The notes: generated by a model not told the origin, from the letters alone. A stretch of DNA of 59,547 nucleotides from Arthrobacter sp. (GCF_031179985.1 NZ_JAPSHJ010000004.1:1-59547); one strand, 5' to 3'; positions 29,425 through 39,064 are shown, counted from the first letter of the stretch. Made by a program: numbers and translations.

Positions 29425-30408
29425 GTGGACTTCCCTCTTAGCAGCTCAGTGATCCTTGTTATCGCTGTCGCGCTCTGGATTGTATGGGTTGCCCCCTATG
29501 TGCTTCGGAATGGCCGGCAGCAGCTCCAGGCCGCCGGTGAGGCAGTTTTGGAACCCATCGACGTCGAAACAACAGACCCCCAAGCCGGAACGGTACTGAA
29601 AATGGCCGTCCAGCAGGAGAAAACCATGGACACCGTGCCCGGTACTGAATCCGCCAGGGGAGCAGCGCCCCGCGACTCGGAACGCCAGTCTGCAGTGCCT
29701 CCCAAACAATTCAGGGTCCGCTATGGCCGTTGCGCAATTGCACTGATCGGACTGATGTCCCTTTTGGCAGCGGCCACGTCCGGAGTCTTTCGTCTTTTCG
29801 GTATCGGGCCGGTCTGGTTGCCATTTACTGCTCTCGCAACGGCCGTGGTGACAGTTGCTTTGCTTCGGCGGCTCTCCGTACGGGACCGGCGTGTCAAAGT
29901 GCAAGCTGCTTTCAGGTCCGCCATGGGTGCTCCCGGGCCGACTGGCCAAGGCAGGGACCAGGCCTCCGGAGATGCATCTGATGGCCGGAAGAACAATACG
30001 AAAACCCGCTCGGATGATGACATCCCTTTATTTGATGCCGAAGCTTCCCGCCCGCAGGTCAAACCGCTGACCGCACTGGAACTTCGGCAGGCTGCCTTGG
30101 CTGAAGCGGCGGCGTCAGGGGACCACAGCGTGCGGCGTCCGTTTATGTCGGCGGATGTGCCGGGTGGGCTGGGTGCCAGCTGGGAGCCCGTGGAGGTGCC
30201 GAAGCCGACTTATGTTGAGGCGGCCAAAGCAGAGCGTGCAGCGCCGGAACCTCTTGAACTGCCGGATGCCCCCAAGGCGGCAGGAAAGCCTTCCCTGAAG
30301 CAGGGCACATCAGCTGCGCCTCCGGCACCCCAGCCTAAGCAGCCTGTAACGAAGCCCCATAGCGCACTCAGCAACCTGGATGACGTCCTTCAGCGCCGCC
30401 GCGCCTGA
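29425..30408 (+). CDS. Two-pass membrane protein, Rv0996-like by position
   Basis: 327 residues. Helix 1 is about 5-23 (SSVILVIAVALWIVWVAPYV), and two close helices lie about 106-122 (CAIALIGLMSLLAAAT) and 130-150 (WLPFTALATAVVTVALLRRL). The rest, about 160-327, is hydrophilic and Pro/Ala-rich (KAAGKPSLKQ, APPAPQPKQP) and probably disordered in the cytosol. Function is unknown. Position after galU and the rimJ-like gene matches the unnamed membrane protein Rv0996. I chose GTG 29425 over TTG 29419 because of the -10 box; neither has a ribosome site. Confidence 0.72.
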   Translation: MDFPLSSSVILVIAVALWIVWVAPYVLRNGRQQLQAAGEAVLEPIDVETTDPQAGTVLKMAVQQEKTMDTVPGTESARGAAPRDSERQSAVPPKQFRVRYGRCAIALIGLMSLLAAATSGVFRLFGIGPVWLPFTALATAVVTVALLRRLSVRDRRVKVQAAFRSAMGAPGPTGQGRDQASGDASDGRKNNTKTRSDDDIPLFDAEASRPQVKPLTALELRQAALAEAAASGDHSVRRPFMSADVPGGLGASWEPVEVPKPTYVEAAKAERAAPEPLELPDAPKAAGKPSLKQGTSAAPPAPQPKQPVTKPHSALSNLDDVLQRRRA

Positions 30409-30478
30409 TCAGCCTTCCGCATACTTTCTCGCGGCCGTTCTTAGCGATGCAGTTTCCCCCTTGGCCCTTCCATTACAG

Positions 30479-30522
30479 GCTTGCCCGGCAAGCTGGGGAC
30501 CGGCCTCTCTTGCCGGGTAAGC
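30479..30522. terminator. Hairpin between convergent genes
   Basis: GCTTGCCCGGCAAG (30479-30492) pairs with CTTGCCGGGTAAGC (30509-30522), one G-T mismatch, loop of 16 bases. It has no T-tract. It lies between the Rv0996-like gene and the end of the CAP-repeat gene. Confidence 0.5.
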
Positions 30523-30529
30523 CCAGGGA

Positions 30530-32155
30530 CTAGCGTTCTCCTGCCGCAGGCTTGCTGGTATAGGGGCGAGGCCATGGTGTTCCGGCCCGTTGCCACTCCT
30601 GGTAAGTCATAAGAATGTCTTGCCCGCCCGGGGACCGGTAGTAGATGTTTCCGGAGCTGGTGTACTTCCAGTAGAAGGAAAAGGGGACAAATTGATTGAT
30701 TGTCGGGGTGGGAAACTGCGCCTGCGACCATTCTGCATATCCGATCGGCCGGCTACCCTCTACATTCACATTTGCGTTGTAGTAGATGGTCCCTGACCAG
30801 GAGGTTTTGTAGTAGGCACTTGCCAGGCGGGCAAAGGGACGGGTTCCAGCGGCTTCCCATTCCGGAAGCGTCATCTTATGAATCACTGAGTCCTCGCCTT
30901 TGGCGAAAATTTCGCCGGAGCCGTAGTACTGGTAGTAAGTCGTGCCTTGAATGTAGCCCGCGATCTGCGGCTGTGGCATTCCCAGCTGCTGCCAGTCGGG
31001 GTAGCTGAGTCGCTTCCATACCCAGGCAGGACTACGGAATTCCACGGAGTAGATGCTGCCTGACCACGGATACTTAACGAAACTCCCCGCGGTCCGTTCG
31101 GGCTGTTTGTAGCCCATGTCCTGCCATTCGCGATACGTCAGGAGATGGGTGATGCCGTCAGCTGAGGTGGCATAAATTTCCGGCGCGGGTGCAAAAGTGA
31201 AAACGCGGGTACCCGGAATCCAACCTGCGATCCGCGGTGCCGGGAATCCTGCGGCAGCCCAATCAGCGTACTCAAGCTTCTTCCACACCATGCCCGACCA
31301 GGTGTAACTGACGGAGTAGATCGCGGGAGACCACGAGTAGCGGACGTAGTCAGTGGGGAATTTCTCCGCAGCCTTCTCAAGGAAAACCTCGTAGACATAA
31401 AGGTTTTGACCGCTTCGGACAGCTGCAATTCCTACTTCCGAGTACTTCGGATCGCGCATTGTCTGAGCCGTTGTGGATCCGAAGTCCTTAATCAGCTGGT
31501 CGTGGAGCTGCTTGGCAGTGGGCCCGGCGGCGTTGTAGACCGTGCCGGTAACCTGCCCGTACTTGGCTGCGGCCGGAAGATTGTCCAGGGGGACCGGCTC
31601 AGCTTTTGGAAAATCGGCCTGGGAGTTGGCCCAGTTTTGGGCGTCGGTGCTCACTGTGGAATTGAGGGCGACGGCGGGGACACCGTGCAACCGGCGGTAA
31701 GCGTTCAGCGACTCGAAAAAGGTGTTCAGATCCTGGACCGATACAGGTGTCAGCGCCTCTATGGAGAACTGGCCAAGAGCAGTGGGCTGGGGAACGGGCG
31801 TAGCCTCGGTTGTGATTGCCGGGGCCGTTGCTTCCGGAGTGGCCTGGGAATCAGTCGTGGGGCTGGAACCCGGAGTGGGCGCGCCCTCGGGGACGGCCGT
31901 GACTGTGGGTTCAGCGGCTGGAGCAGGGCTCGTGGGCGCGGGTTCGTTGCTGGTAGCACCTGCGGCAGGAGGCGTTGCGGTGGCAGTTGAGGTTTCCGGC
32001 GCAGGGGTTTCCTCTGCCGTGGCAACAGTCTCGTTTCGCAACGCAGGGGCCGACTGGGCGGCGACGGCAGCTATCGGCAGCTGCCCGGCAGCCAGCGTGG
32101 CTGCCAGCGTTCCCACCGCCACTCCCTTTGCCATCTTTGCTCTCAGATCAGTCAT
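30530..32155 (-). CDS. Secreted CAP-like protein with six W/Y-rich repeats
   Basis: 541 residues. Signal peptide about 1-33 (GTLAATLAAGQLPIAAVAA); Pro/Thr/Ala-rich linker 40-125; a CAP (SCP/PR-1-like) domain about 140-258 (FESLNAYRRLHGVPAVALN, PKYSEVGIAAVRSG); then six repeats of about 40 residues from 271 to 535. The CAP domain lacks the conserved His pair of canonical CAP proteins. The repeats have the pattern Y-x-W-S-G-x-I-Y and then Y-x-E/D-W-x-x-x-G-x-P-x-P, and they alternate between two subtypes. They may bind wall or extracellular glycan. ATG overlaps the rhamnosidase stop by eight bases (ATGACTGA) and follows GAAGGAA, so translation is coupled. Exact activity unknown. Confidence 0.85.
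   Translation of the reverse strand: MTDLRAKMAKGVAVGTLAATLAAGQLPIAAVAAQSAPALRNETVATAEETPAPETSTATATPPAAGATSNEPAPTSPAPAAEPTVTAVPEGAPTPGSSPTTDSQATPEATAPAITTEATPVPQPTALGQFSIEALTPVSVQDLNTFFESLNAYRRLHGVPAVALNSTVSTDAQNWANSQADFPKAEPVPLDNLPAAAKYGQVTGTVYNAAGPTAKQLHDQLIKDFGSTTAQTMRDPKYSEVGIAAVRSGQNLYVYEVFLEKAAEKFPTDYVRYSWSPAIYSVSYTWSGMVWKKLEYADWAAAGFPAPRIAGWIPGTRVFTFAPAPEIYATSADGITHLLTYREWQDMGYKQPERTAGSFVKYPWSGSIYSVEFRSPAWVWKRLSYPDWQQLGMPQPQIAGYIQGTTYYQYYGSGEIFAKGEDSVIHKMTLPEWEAAGTRPFARLASAYYKTSWSGTIYYNANVNVEGSRPIGYAEWSQAQFPTPTINQFVPFSFYWKYTSSGNIYYRSPGGQDILMTYQEWQRAGTPWPRPYTSKPAAGER
30557..31345 (-). repeat. Six tandem about-40-residue protein repeats
   Basis: Repeats begin near residues 271, 314, 360, 407, 449 and 494 of the CAP-like protein. 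Odd units carry WSxxIYxV with VWKxLxYxDW; even units carry EIYA or NIYY with HxLTYxEW. Alternation suggests duplication of a two-unit block. Confidence 0.75.
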
Positions 32156-35100
32156 TGGCGTTCCTTCGGACTCGTGTTACGTGGCGGCGGAGGTTAATGC
32201 GTTGTGCGGCTAGGAGAAGGCAGCCGGCGAGGAGCAGTAAGGAGGCAACGAAAAGCGGCGTGAGGGTCACTCCTGTTGCGGAGAGAGGGGCACCGGAGCC
32301 TTCCGCAGCCTTGTCCCCGACGGGGCTGAGGGCTTCAGCCGGCAAGTCTGCCGGAGTCAGAAGGGACACAATAATCTCGGATCCCGTAGCGGCGCCAAAG
32401 GTGTTCTCAGCCACTGCCCGGTACCGTGCACCATTGCGGACGGCGTCAGCTTCCAGCCGGAGAGTTTCCTCCGAGCCTCCGGCTACCTCCACCCAGGACG
32501 ACCCTGGATCCATCTGGGTGAACCAGGTCAGTTTGGGCTGAGGGCTTCCCTCTGCTTCGACGCGCAGTTCGACAGGCTGTCCAGGTTGGGCGGCGACGTT
32601 TACCGCCGTAGCGGTCACGCTGGGGGCCTGGGCGATATCCACCCGGGCTGCCCGGCTGACTATCCGCTCCCCAAGGAGGTTGGTGGCCACGAGCCTGAAC
32701 TGTTCAGCCGGAAGGGCTGTGCCATGCGGGAAAGAGACGGAAAGTGAGTCGTCTCCTGCATCCCTGATATTCCTCCAGCTCACGCCGGAATCCTCGCTGC
32801 TCTGCCAGTGCAGGCGGCTTCCGGATCCGACGAATGAACCGCTGAATTCTCCTCCAGCTGCATTGTCCAGAGCCAGATAGAGGTCCTCGGGATGGGCTGT
32901 TACCTCAAGGGGAACGTGCCTGACAGTAAGTGTCGCCGGTTCCGTTTCGCTGAGAACCGTACCGTCCGCGGAGGCGACGACGGCGCGGAACTGGCTGCCG
33001 TCGTCGGACTTCACGGGAACGGGCAAGATTACTGTGCTTCCCAAGGCTCCAGGGATGTCTCGGAAAACCTGTCCGGCTCCATCAGCACGCTGCCATTTAA
33101 CCGATGTTCCCGGCCGTCCGGGCAGGGTGGCGAAGGTGACGGCCTGCCCTTGGTCCACTGTCTGGTCAGAAGGCTGGCCCGATCCGGTATTACCGGCACC
33201 GAACACTTCGATCTCAGAAAGAGACAGAGGTACGCCGAGTGATCCTTCTGCTGCGGCCGTCTTGGTGATTTTCACGTAGCGGGCCTCGACAGGGCTGAGC
33301 TTGAACTCAAACGGGGGACCGGCCGGGGCTGACCCGGGCGGGCCAACGGTCGCTGGCTGGTACTGCCGGCCATCGGCAGAGACTTCCACCTGAACGGAAG
33401 CAGGCAGATTCTGGTCCTGCAGCTCAGGTGCCTGGCCCGGAACGGTCGTCACAGGGTGGAGAATGACAGAGCCGAGGTTCTTGCCGGCACCGAGGTCGAC
33501 CGTTACGGAATGAGGTCCATTGTCGGGGGTTCGATAACCTTGGCTTTCCGCGGTACTGAACGTCTGTGTATCCACCAGGAAGTCTGCCTTCCAAGCGTCG
33601 GACTCCAAGGAATCAACAGTCTCGACCTCCGCTCCTGCGGCGAAGTTCACCCCGCCCCGGCCGTAGTCGACCCGGACGTCGTCGATGGAGAAGCCTGGCG
33701 AATCAGCTCCGGGAATCGTGGATCGGAGCCCGATGCTGATGGATGCTATGTTCTCAAGCCCCGCTTCCACGGTGGGCAGCACCAACTGGTTCCAGGAGCC
33801 CGGGGCCACTCTGCGGATCAGTTCGGAGCTGTGGCCTGACTTGTCAGTGGCCCGGATCCTTGCTTCATGGACACCGTCAGGCGTACCAATCATCCTCAGA
33901 GATGCGAGGAGAGCAGAAGAAGTGCCGGTACCAGCCGGATCACTTAGAGTTACTGAGGTTTCACGCCATCCAGGTGCAGCGGCGGGCGCAACAGCAGAGA
34001 CATTCAGTGCTCCATGGCCCACGCGTGCCTCAGCCCCCTCTGCCCCGGGGATTACTCCAGCGGCCAGTGTTGAATCAGCCCCCGCGGACCATTCGGACAG
34101 GTTCCCATTTTCGAAATTCCCCAACATGGTTGAACTTCCGGACAGGCAGGATTCACCGGTTGCATCGAGGCTGCAGTTGCGGCTGCCCCGTATGAGGGCC
34201 ACTGTCTGGACAGTGGCCAGGACAGAACCGGATTCGTCCGAGACTGACAATTCAACCGTGCCGCTGAGGGCGGACCCCGAAGAGTCCAGCGGAACAAAAA
34301 CTGTGTGATCCGCACCGGCGGGAACCACCGCGGACACAGCCTGCTGTGCAGTCCATCCCTGGGGGAGGTGGGCAGCGGACACACGAACAGCCTGATCGGT
34401 GGAGGTCAGCAGGTTCCGCAGCCTGACAGCTGCATAACCCGTAGCACCTCCCTCGGTGACAGCCGGTCGCATTTCAGCGCCTGATGCGAGAAGGTGGGCT
34501 CCAACGGAGAGATCCAGCTTTGCGCTCCTGCTCACGACGTCGTCGCCGCGCTTGAAGGAGACCTGAGCGAGAACGGTATGGCTTCCGTCTGAGCTGCCCC
34601 GGGGGGCTGAAACGCTGTAGCTTGCACTGCCCTCCCCACCCGGGGCGATCTCGGCGGGGAATGGGGAAGTTGCCCGGGCTGACCATCCATCCGGCAGGGA
34701 CAGCCCGCCGCTGGCCTGAACCAGTGTCGTGTTTCCCCTATTTACGATTTTGACAACGGCGTCTGTGCTGCCACCGGACGCTAGCTGGCCTTCCACCGCT
34801 TCAGCCATAACGGTGACACCGGAGGCTGCAACAGCCCCCGAAAGCTGATGAATGGTCGCCGCCGATCGAACCGAGAGGGAATCGGCTGTCGCGGCGGGAA
34901 GCCCTTCAGCGCGGGCCTGGGTGACGGCGGCGCTGAAGGTGCGGGCTGCCGAGATGGCGTTCTGCAGTTGGGGCGCAGGATCTCCGGTGGGTTCCAGATA
35001 CGCCTCGAGTGCGCCGTTCACCTGGCCGGCGGTTTCCTCTGCCGGTTTGCGGAGCCCGCTGGACCCTGGGGTCGCAGCGTCCATAGCCGCTATTTCATGA

Positions 35101-37880
35101 GCAATTCCGCCGGTTGTGCCCGATGCGGTCACGAGGTCAGCGAGGGCGGGGTCGGCCATGAAGTTGTATGTCCCGGAGCCCAGGGTGACGATCGTATCGG
35201 TACCAGCTGCTTCTATCGATCGGATGCCATTGCCGACGACAGCACGCTCGCCTGACTCGGCTACTGCTTCTGGAGCGGTGTTGCGCAGGACCAGCTTCCC
35301 GCTGGCGCCAACGGGAACCGAGATGGAGTAGGTGGTTCTGTCGCCATCCCTGACCCATGTGGAACTTGCCGCACCGTACGGTGTTTGGATGGAGCCGGCG
35401 GCAGAAGGCAGTTGCTTGGTAATCCGCGGATCGAAGACGATCTCGCGGTATCCGCCAGCCGGGGATTGCGAAATACCGGCCACGGAGGAGTAGAGCCAGG
35501 TGTCGATGAAAGTGAACATGGGGTGATTCAGGGACGGCGAGCCATACCATTCCTCCCAGATTGAACCTGGTCCATGCGTGAGCATGTAGGCCCATCCGGG
35601 GCTGTCTGTACGGGCCACCACGGTGTTGACAACGTCGGAGCGACCCATCATCTCCAAGGCATCCACGATGTACTTTGCGCCTGGAAGCCCGCCGCGTACG
35701 TGTCCTCCACCCAGAACCATCACCTGATGGACGAGGGTGTTGGCCACCTCATCCTCCCGGCCTGCCGGGACGATGCCCAAGGTCAGGGGCAGGGCGTTGG
35801 AAAACTGGCTGACGCCGTAGCTGGCCCGTCCGGCGTCGAAATAGCGTGAGTTGAAGGCCTCCGCAATTTTTCCGGCGAGGGCTGTGTATCTCGTAGCGTC
35901 GGCCGGTTTGTCCAGTTTGCCAGCCATCTCAGCCATGAGCTTGGCCGTCAGATAATAGAATCCGCTTTGGAACAGTTTGCTGTCCGTATCCTCGTCTGCA
36001 ACCCAGTCCTGTCCCCAGGTGTGGCTCGGCCTCGTGATGAGGTAGCCATCAGTGGACTTTTGGGTGTGTGCCATCCAGCGGTCCATGGAGTCGTAGTGAC
36101 CGGCGAGGACATCCGTGTCCCCGTAGCTCTTCCACACGTAGTACGGGATAAGGACAGTTGCGGCTGACCAGACCGGGTCCGATTGGGTGTTCCAGAATTC
36201 GCCCTGTTCGATAGGCACGATGTCAGGAACAAAGCCTGAAGGCTTCTGGGCGTCCTCCATGTCCTGGATGAACTTGGTGTAGAACGCCGCCATATCGTAA
36301 TTGTTGATGGTCGCTTCAGCCGCCAGGTGCGCGTCGGCCATCCAACCGCGCTTCTCGCGTGTGGGGGTGTCCTCCGGGATTCCGTGCAGGCCGTTAACCT
36401 GGGTTTGCATGTTGGCGTCATGCAGCGAATTCAGGAGAGGCGTGGCAGCCTTGAACGTCCCAGTGGGAGCGACGTCGTTCCGTATTTCCCGCGCTGTTAC
36501 TGAGCCGGCAGGGGGAGCGGCGTCCAGCCCTGTTATCTCCGCCCAGCGGAACCCTGCGTAACCAAAGCGGGCAGCAAACTGGGACGTCTTGCCGTCACCG
36601 ATGAACGTGCTGGTCTGGTTGGCCTGGATCACTCCATTGTTGACCCTGCCGTTGTGGAGGCGCTCACCGTGTTTAACCGTGACAGTGCGTCCCGCCGGCA
36701 CTTTCAGTGAGAGGGCGACGCTCCCTGAAATGTTCTTACCGAAATCAACCACATAAACGCCCGGAGCCGGTTGGTGGGTTTTGACGGGCGGGAGTTGATT
36801 GACTACGCGCATGGGGCTGTTGGGTGCCGCTTCCAAAGTCCCCCGGACGCTGTTGCTGCGCACCGTACTCCAGCCAGACCCACCTCCCGTGGCGGTATCC
36901 CAGCCGGCGAGCTGCTTCCGCGCGTCGAAGGTCTCCCCGTGGAACTTGTGTGCACGGGTTACAGGGCCCGGCCGCGACGTCCACGTGCCGTCCGTGGTGA
37001 TGACGGTGGCGGGTCCGGATTCCCACTCAATGTTGATTTGGAGGATCACATCGGAGTCCTCCCCGATGAGGAAGCCCAAAGCGTTCGGGCCCGCTTGCAG
37101 CTGCCCGGTGACGTCCCACGTCCTGTACAGTGACCTGACCCGGCTGTCTGTTGGCTGGGCTTCCAGCTCGGCATCACCCACTTTGCTGCCATTGGCGCTC
37201 AGTTCATAGATGCCGCGCGCCAGGGTTGCTGTCTGGAGGCAGCAGTATCCCTGGTAATCCAGAGGACGCTCGAACATTCCCCGCCCTGAGACAAACGCGG
37301 TAGCCCGAAGCGGTTTGGCCGGCAGGGTGAAAGTCTTCCGGAGGTAGGAACCCCCTGCGGCGGTGGATGCCGGACTGATCCACGATGCTTTCCAGTCCTC
37401 AGCTTTCAATAACCCGGTTGTCCAGGTACCGATTGCGCTCCAGGCGGATTCTGAGCCGGCCTCATCCCAGACTCTGACGCGCCAGTAGTAGGGAGTCGCC
37501 GAGGACAAGCCCGGGCCTTCGTAACGGACCAGGTTCTGGGCGTCTCCTGGCCGCACGCCTGAATCCCACACATCCGGGGTGCCGGCAGCCAGAGCTTCCC
37601 TGCTTAATGCGACTTGGATCTGATGGCCAGACTGGGCCTTGTCCCGTGCTGCGGATTGGATCTCCCAGCTGAATCTGGGCTGTTGGGCATCAACCCCCAA
37701 CGGGTCCGCGCGGTGTTCCACTTTAAGATTGCCGGCGGTCAATGCTGCTGCGGCGGACGACGACGGGTCCTGGGCGGCCTCCTGCGCTGAAGCGGCGGCT
37801 AACGGGGACAGGCCCGAAAAGAGACAGCCGGTGATGATGGCAACAGCCAGCAGTCGACGGCGAACAGCGTTGCGAGCCAA
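32148..37880 (-). CDS. Giant wall-anchored GH78 alpha-L-rhamnosidase-like protein
   Basis: 1910 residues. Signal peptide about 1-32 (LLAVAIITGCLFSGLSPLAAASA). Residues about 50-460 are the Fn3-like and N-terminal beta domains of GH78. The catalytic (alpha/alpha)6 barrel is about 480-810: D504-T-P-T-R-E509-K-R-G-W with D516, and E776 in GPGSIWEEWYGSPSLNHP, the acid and base positions of GH78. Then come a helical segment (about 930-1010), NEW3-like modules (to about 1260), a jelly-roll module (MLGNFENGNLSEW), an F5/8-type-C-like module and three Ig-like domains. At the end LSATG (1866-1870), a hydrophobic helix and RRHVTRVRR form a sortase-type signal (LPXTG variant). It should remove terminal rhamnose from outside glycans. 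TTG start with GGGGGGA upstream. Coupled to the CAP-like gene. Confidence 0.9.
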   Translation of the reverse strand: MARNAVRRRLLAVAIITGCLFSGLSPLAAASAQEAAQDPSSSAAAALTAGNLKVEHRADPLGVDAQQPRFSWEIQSAARDKAQSGHQIQVALSREALAAGTPDVWDSGVRPGDAQNLVRYEGPGLSSATPYYWRVRVWDEAGSESAWSAIGTWTTGLLKAEDWKASWISPASTAAGGSYLRKTFTLPAKPLRATAFVSGRGMFERPLDYQGYCCLQTATLARGIYELSANGSKVGDAELEAQPTDSRVRSLYRTWDVTGQLQAGPNALGFLIGEDSDVILQINIEWESGPATVITTDGTWTSRPGPVTRAHKFHGETFDARKQLAGWDTATGGGSGWSTVRSNSVRGTLEAAPNSPMRVVNQLPPVKTHQPAPGVYVVDFGKNISGSVALSLKVPAGRTVTVKHGERLHNGRVNNGVIQANQTSTFIGDGKTSQFAARFGYAGFRWAEITGLDAAPPAGSVTAREIRNDVAPTGTFKAATPLLNSLHDANMQTQVNGLHGIPEDTPTREKRGWMADAHLAAEATINNYDMAAFYTKFIQDMEDAQKPSGFVPDIVPIEQGEFWNTQSDPVWSAATVLIPYYVWKSYGDTDVLAGHYDSMDRWMAHTQKSTDGYLITRPSHTWGQDWVADEDTDSKLFQSGFYYLTAKLMAEMAGKLDKPADATRYTALAGKIAEAFNSRYFDAGRASYGVSQFSNALPLTLGIVPAGREDEVANTLVHQVMVLGGGHVRGGLPGAKYIVDALEMMGRSDVVNTVVARTDSPGWAYMLTHGPGSIWEEWYGSPSLNHPMFTFIDTWLYSSVAGISQSPAGGYREIVFDPRITKQLPSAAGSIQTPYGAASSTWVRDGDRTTYSISVPVGASGKLVLRNTAPEAVAESGERAVVGNGIRSIEAAGTDTIVTLGSGTYNFMADPALADLVTASGTTGGIAHEIAAMDAATPGSSGLRKPAEETAGQVNGALEAYLEPTGDPAPQLQNAISAARTFSAAVTQARAEGLPAATADSLSVRSAATIHQLSGAVAASGVTVMAEAVEGQLASGGSTDAVVKIVNRGNTTLVQASGGLSLPDGWSARATSPFPAEIAPGGEGSASYSVSAPRGSSDGSHTVLAQVSFKRGDDVVSRSAKLDLSVGAHLLASGAEMRPAVTEGGATGYAAVRLRNLLTSTDQAVRVSAAHLPQGWTAQQAVSAVVPAGADHTVFVPLDSSGSALSGTVELSVSDESGSVLATVQTVALIRGSRNCSLDATGESCLSGSSTMLGNFENGNLSEWSAGADSTLAAGVIPGAEGAEARVGHGALNVSAVAPAAAPGWRETSVTLSDPAGTGTSSALLASLRMIGTPDGVHEARIRATDKSGHSSELIRRVAPGSWNQLVLPTVEAGLENIASISIGLRSTIPGADSPGFSIDDVRVDYGRGGVNFAAGAEVETVDSLESDAWKADFLVDTQTFSTAESQGYRTPDNGPHSVTVDLGAGKNLGSVILHPVTTVPGQAPELQDQNLPASVQVEVSADGRQYQPATVGPPGSAPAGPPFEFKLSPVEARYVKITKTAAAEGSLGVPLSLSEIEVFGAGNTGSGQPSDQTVDQGQAVTFATLPGRPGTSVKWQRADGAGQVFRDIPGALGSTVILPVPVKSDDGSQFRAVVASADGTVLSETEPATLTVRHVPLEVTAHPEDLYLALDNAAGGEFSGSFVGSGSRLHWQSSEDSGVSWRNIRDAGDDSLSVSFPHGTALPAEQFRLVATNLLGERIVSRAARVDIAQAPSVTATAVNVAAQPGQPVELRVEAEGSPQPKLTWFTQMDPGSSWVEVAGGSEETLRLEADAVRNGARYRAVAENTFGAATGSEIIVSLLTPADLPAEALSPVGDKAAEGSGAPLSATGVTLTPLFVASLLLLAGCLLLAAQRINLRRHVTRVRRNAND

Positions 37881-38128
37881 GGAGTCCCCCCAAAAAAAGC
37901 AAAATGTGGAACTCTCGATCTACCACCGAGGTAAATCGCACCTTGGCAGGTAGCGCGCGGGACACTGAATTCCGATCAGAGGATATCAGCATGAGGACCT
38001 CAAAGTAGCCCCTCCGCCCGGTCTCAGTTCATTACATTTTCGCCACAGATTAATCAAGTCAAGCAATGGAGGCGAGTTGCGGTTCGTTCTCCGGGTCTCG
38101 TGGTAGTGCATGATCGCTTCCCTGGCCG

Positions 38129-38134
38129 TAACCT
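38129..38134 (+). promoter_or_regulatory. -10 box TAACCT, leaderless start of SDR gene
   Basis: TAACCT, six bases CGGAAC, then ATG at 38141. Confidence 0.65.
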
Positions 38135-38140
38135 CGGAAC

Positions 38141-38941
38141 ATGATTCGTATCTGTATTGCCGGTGGCACCGGGCAGGTTGGCGCAGAGGTTGTCCGACAG
38201 GCACTGGAGCGTGGAATAGAGGTTTCGGCCTTCAGCCGTCGTCCACCGATGCCGGGCACGGCAAAGCACCACGATGGCGCCGCCTACTGGGCTGCGGACG
38301 TCGCCACGGGGTCGGGGGTCGCAGAAGCGTTGGCGGGTGCCGACGTCGTGGTTGATTGCCTGGAAGGGCGGTCACGAAAGGCGATTAAGGGCTTTGCCGA
38401 TGGGGGAGACCGGCTGCTGCACGCGGCGAAGATGGAAGGTGTGAGGAAGGTCGTGCTGCTTTCCATCATCAATTGTGATCAGGTGCGCCTGGGCTACCAA
38501 CGGTCAAAAGCGGAAAAGGAACGAAGGTATGCCGGCTCGGACGTGGAAACGGTCGTTGTCAGGACAACGCAATTCCACAGTCTCCTGGCGGAGGTGTTCT
38601 CTGCCGGTTCGCGGGTGCGGCTGACGCCGGTGTTCAAAGGTGCGAGGTTCCAGACTATTTCCCCGTCAGAAGCAGCCGCTGCCCTGCTCGAGGAGGCTTT
38701 GGGGAGCCGGCTTGGGGAGCTTCATCGCGTGCGTACGGTTGGGGGTCCTGAGATTCTGCCAATGAGGTCGATGGCACAAATCTGGCAGACGGCGACCCAT
38801 GCCCGTGGAAAAGTTATTGAGCTGCCTTTGCCAGGCAGCATGGGTGAGTACCTTCGTGAGGGGCAGAACCTGATCCCTGAACAAACCTTTGGCCGTGAGA
38901 CATTCCCAGCCTGGTTGGCAAAGAATGCGGATAGTTTGTAG
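38141..38941 (+). CDS. NAD(P)-binding atypical SDR (NmrA-like)
   Basis: 266-residue Rossmann-fold protein of the atypical short-chain dehydrogenase group. Nucleotide-binding motif IAGGTGQVGAEVV lies at residues 6-18 and a basic patch in FSRRPP suggests NADPH. LSIINCDQVRLGYQRSKAEKE contains the Y-x-x-S-K-like segment; the usual catalytic Y-x-x-x-K is not intact (Y-Q-R-S-K). Such proteins may sense NADP+ or act on small ketones or quinones. Substrate unknown. Divergent from the rhamnosidase operon by 260 bases. Leaderless-type promoter. Confidence 0.82.
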   Translation: MIRICIAGGTGQVGAEVVRQALERGIEVSAFSRRPPMPGTAKHHDGAAYWAADVATGSGVAEALAGADVVVDCLEGRSRKAIKGFADGGDRLLHAAKMEGVRKVVLLSIINCDQVRLGYQRSKAEKERRYAGSDVETVVVRTTQFHSLLAEVFSAGSRVRLTPVFKGARFQTISPSEAAAALLEEALGSRLGELHRVRTVGGPEILPMRSMAQIWQTATHARGKVIELPLPGSMGEYLREGQNLIPEQTFGRETFPAWLAKNADSL

Positions 38942-38986
38942 CCTAAGGACGGCAGTACTGGATCCGACTTAAAGATGTTCTTGTCG

Positions 38987-39059
38987 GGGGCTATAGCTCA
39001 GTTGGTAGAGCGCTTCGTTCGCATCGAAGAGGTCAGGGGTTCGAATCCCCTTAGCTCCA
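38987..39059 (+). tRNA. tRNA-Ala (anticodon CGC)
   Basis: 73 bases. The acceptor GGGGCTA pairs with TAGCTCC with one G-U. D-arm AGCTCAGTTGGTAGAGC. The anticodon stem CTTCG/CGAAG encloses TTCGCAT, giving anticodon CGC (codon GCG). The T-arm has GGTTCGAATCC. Discriminator A; no encoded CCA. Confidence 0.95.
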
Positions 39060-39064
39060 CGTTT

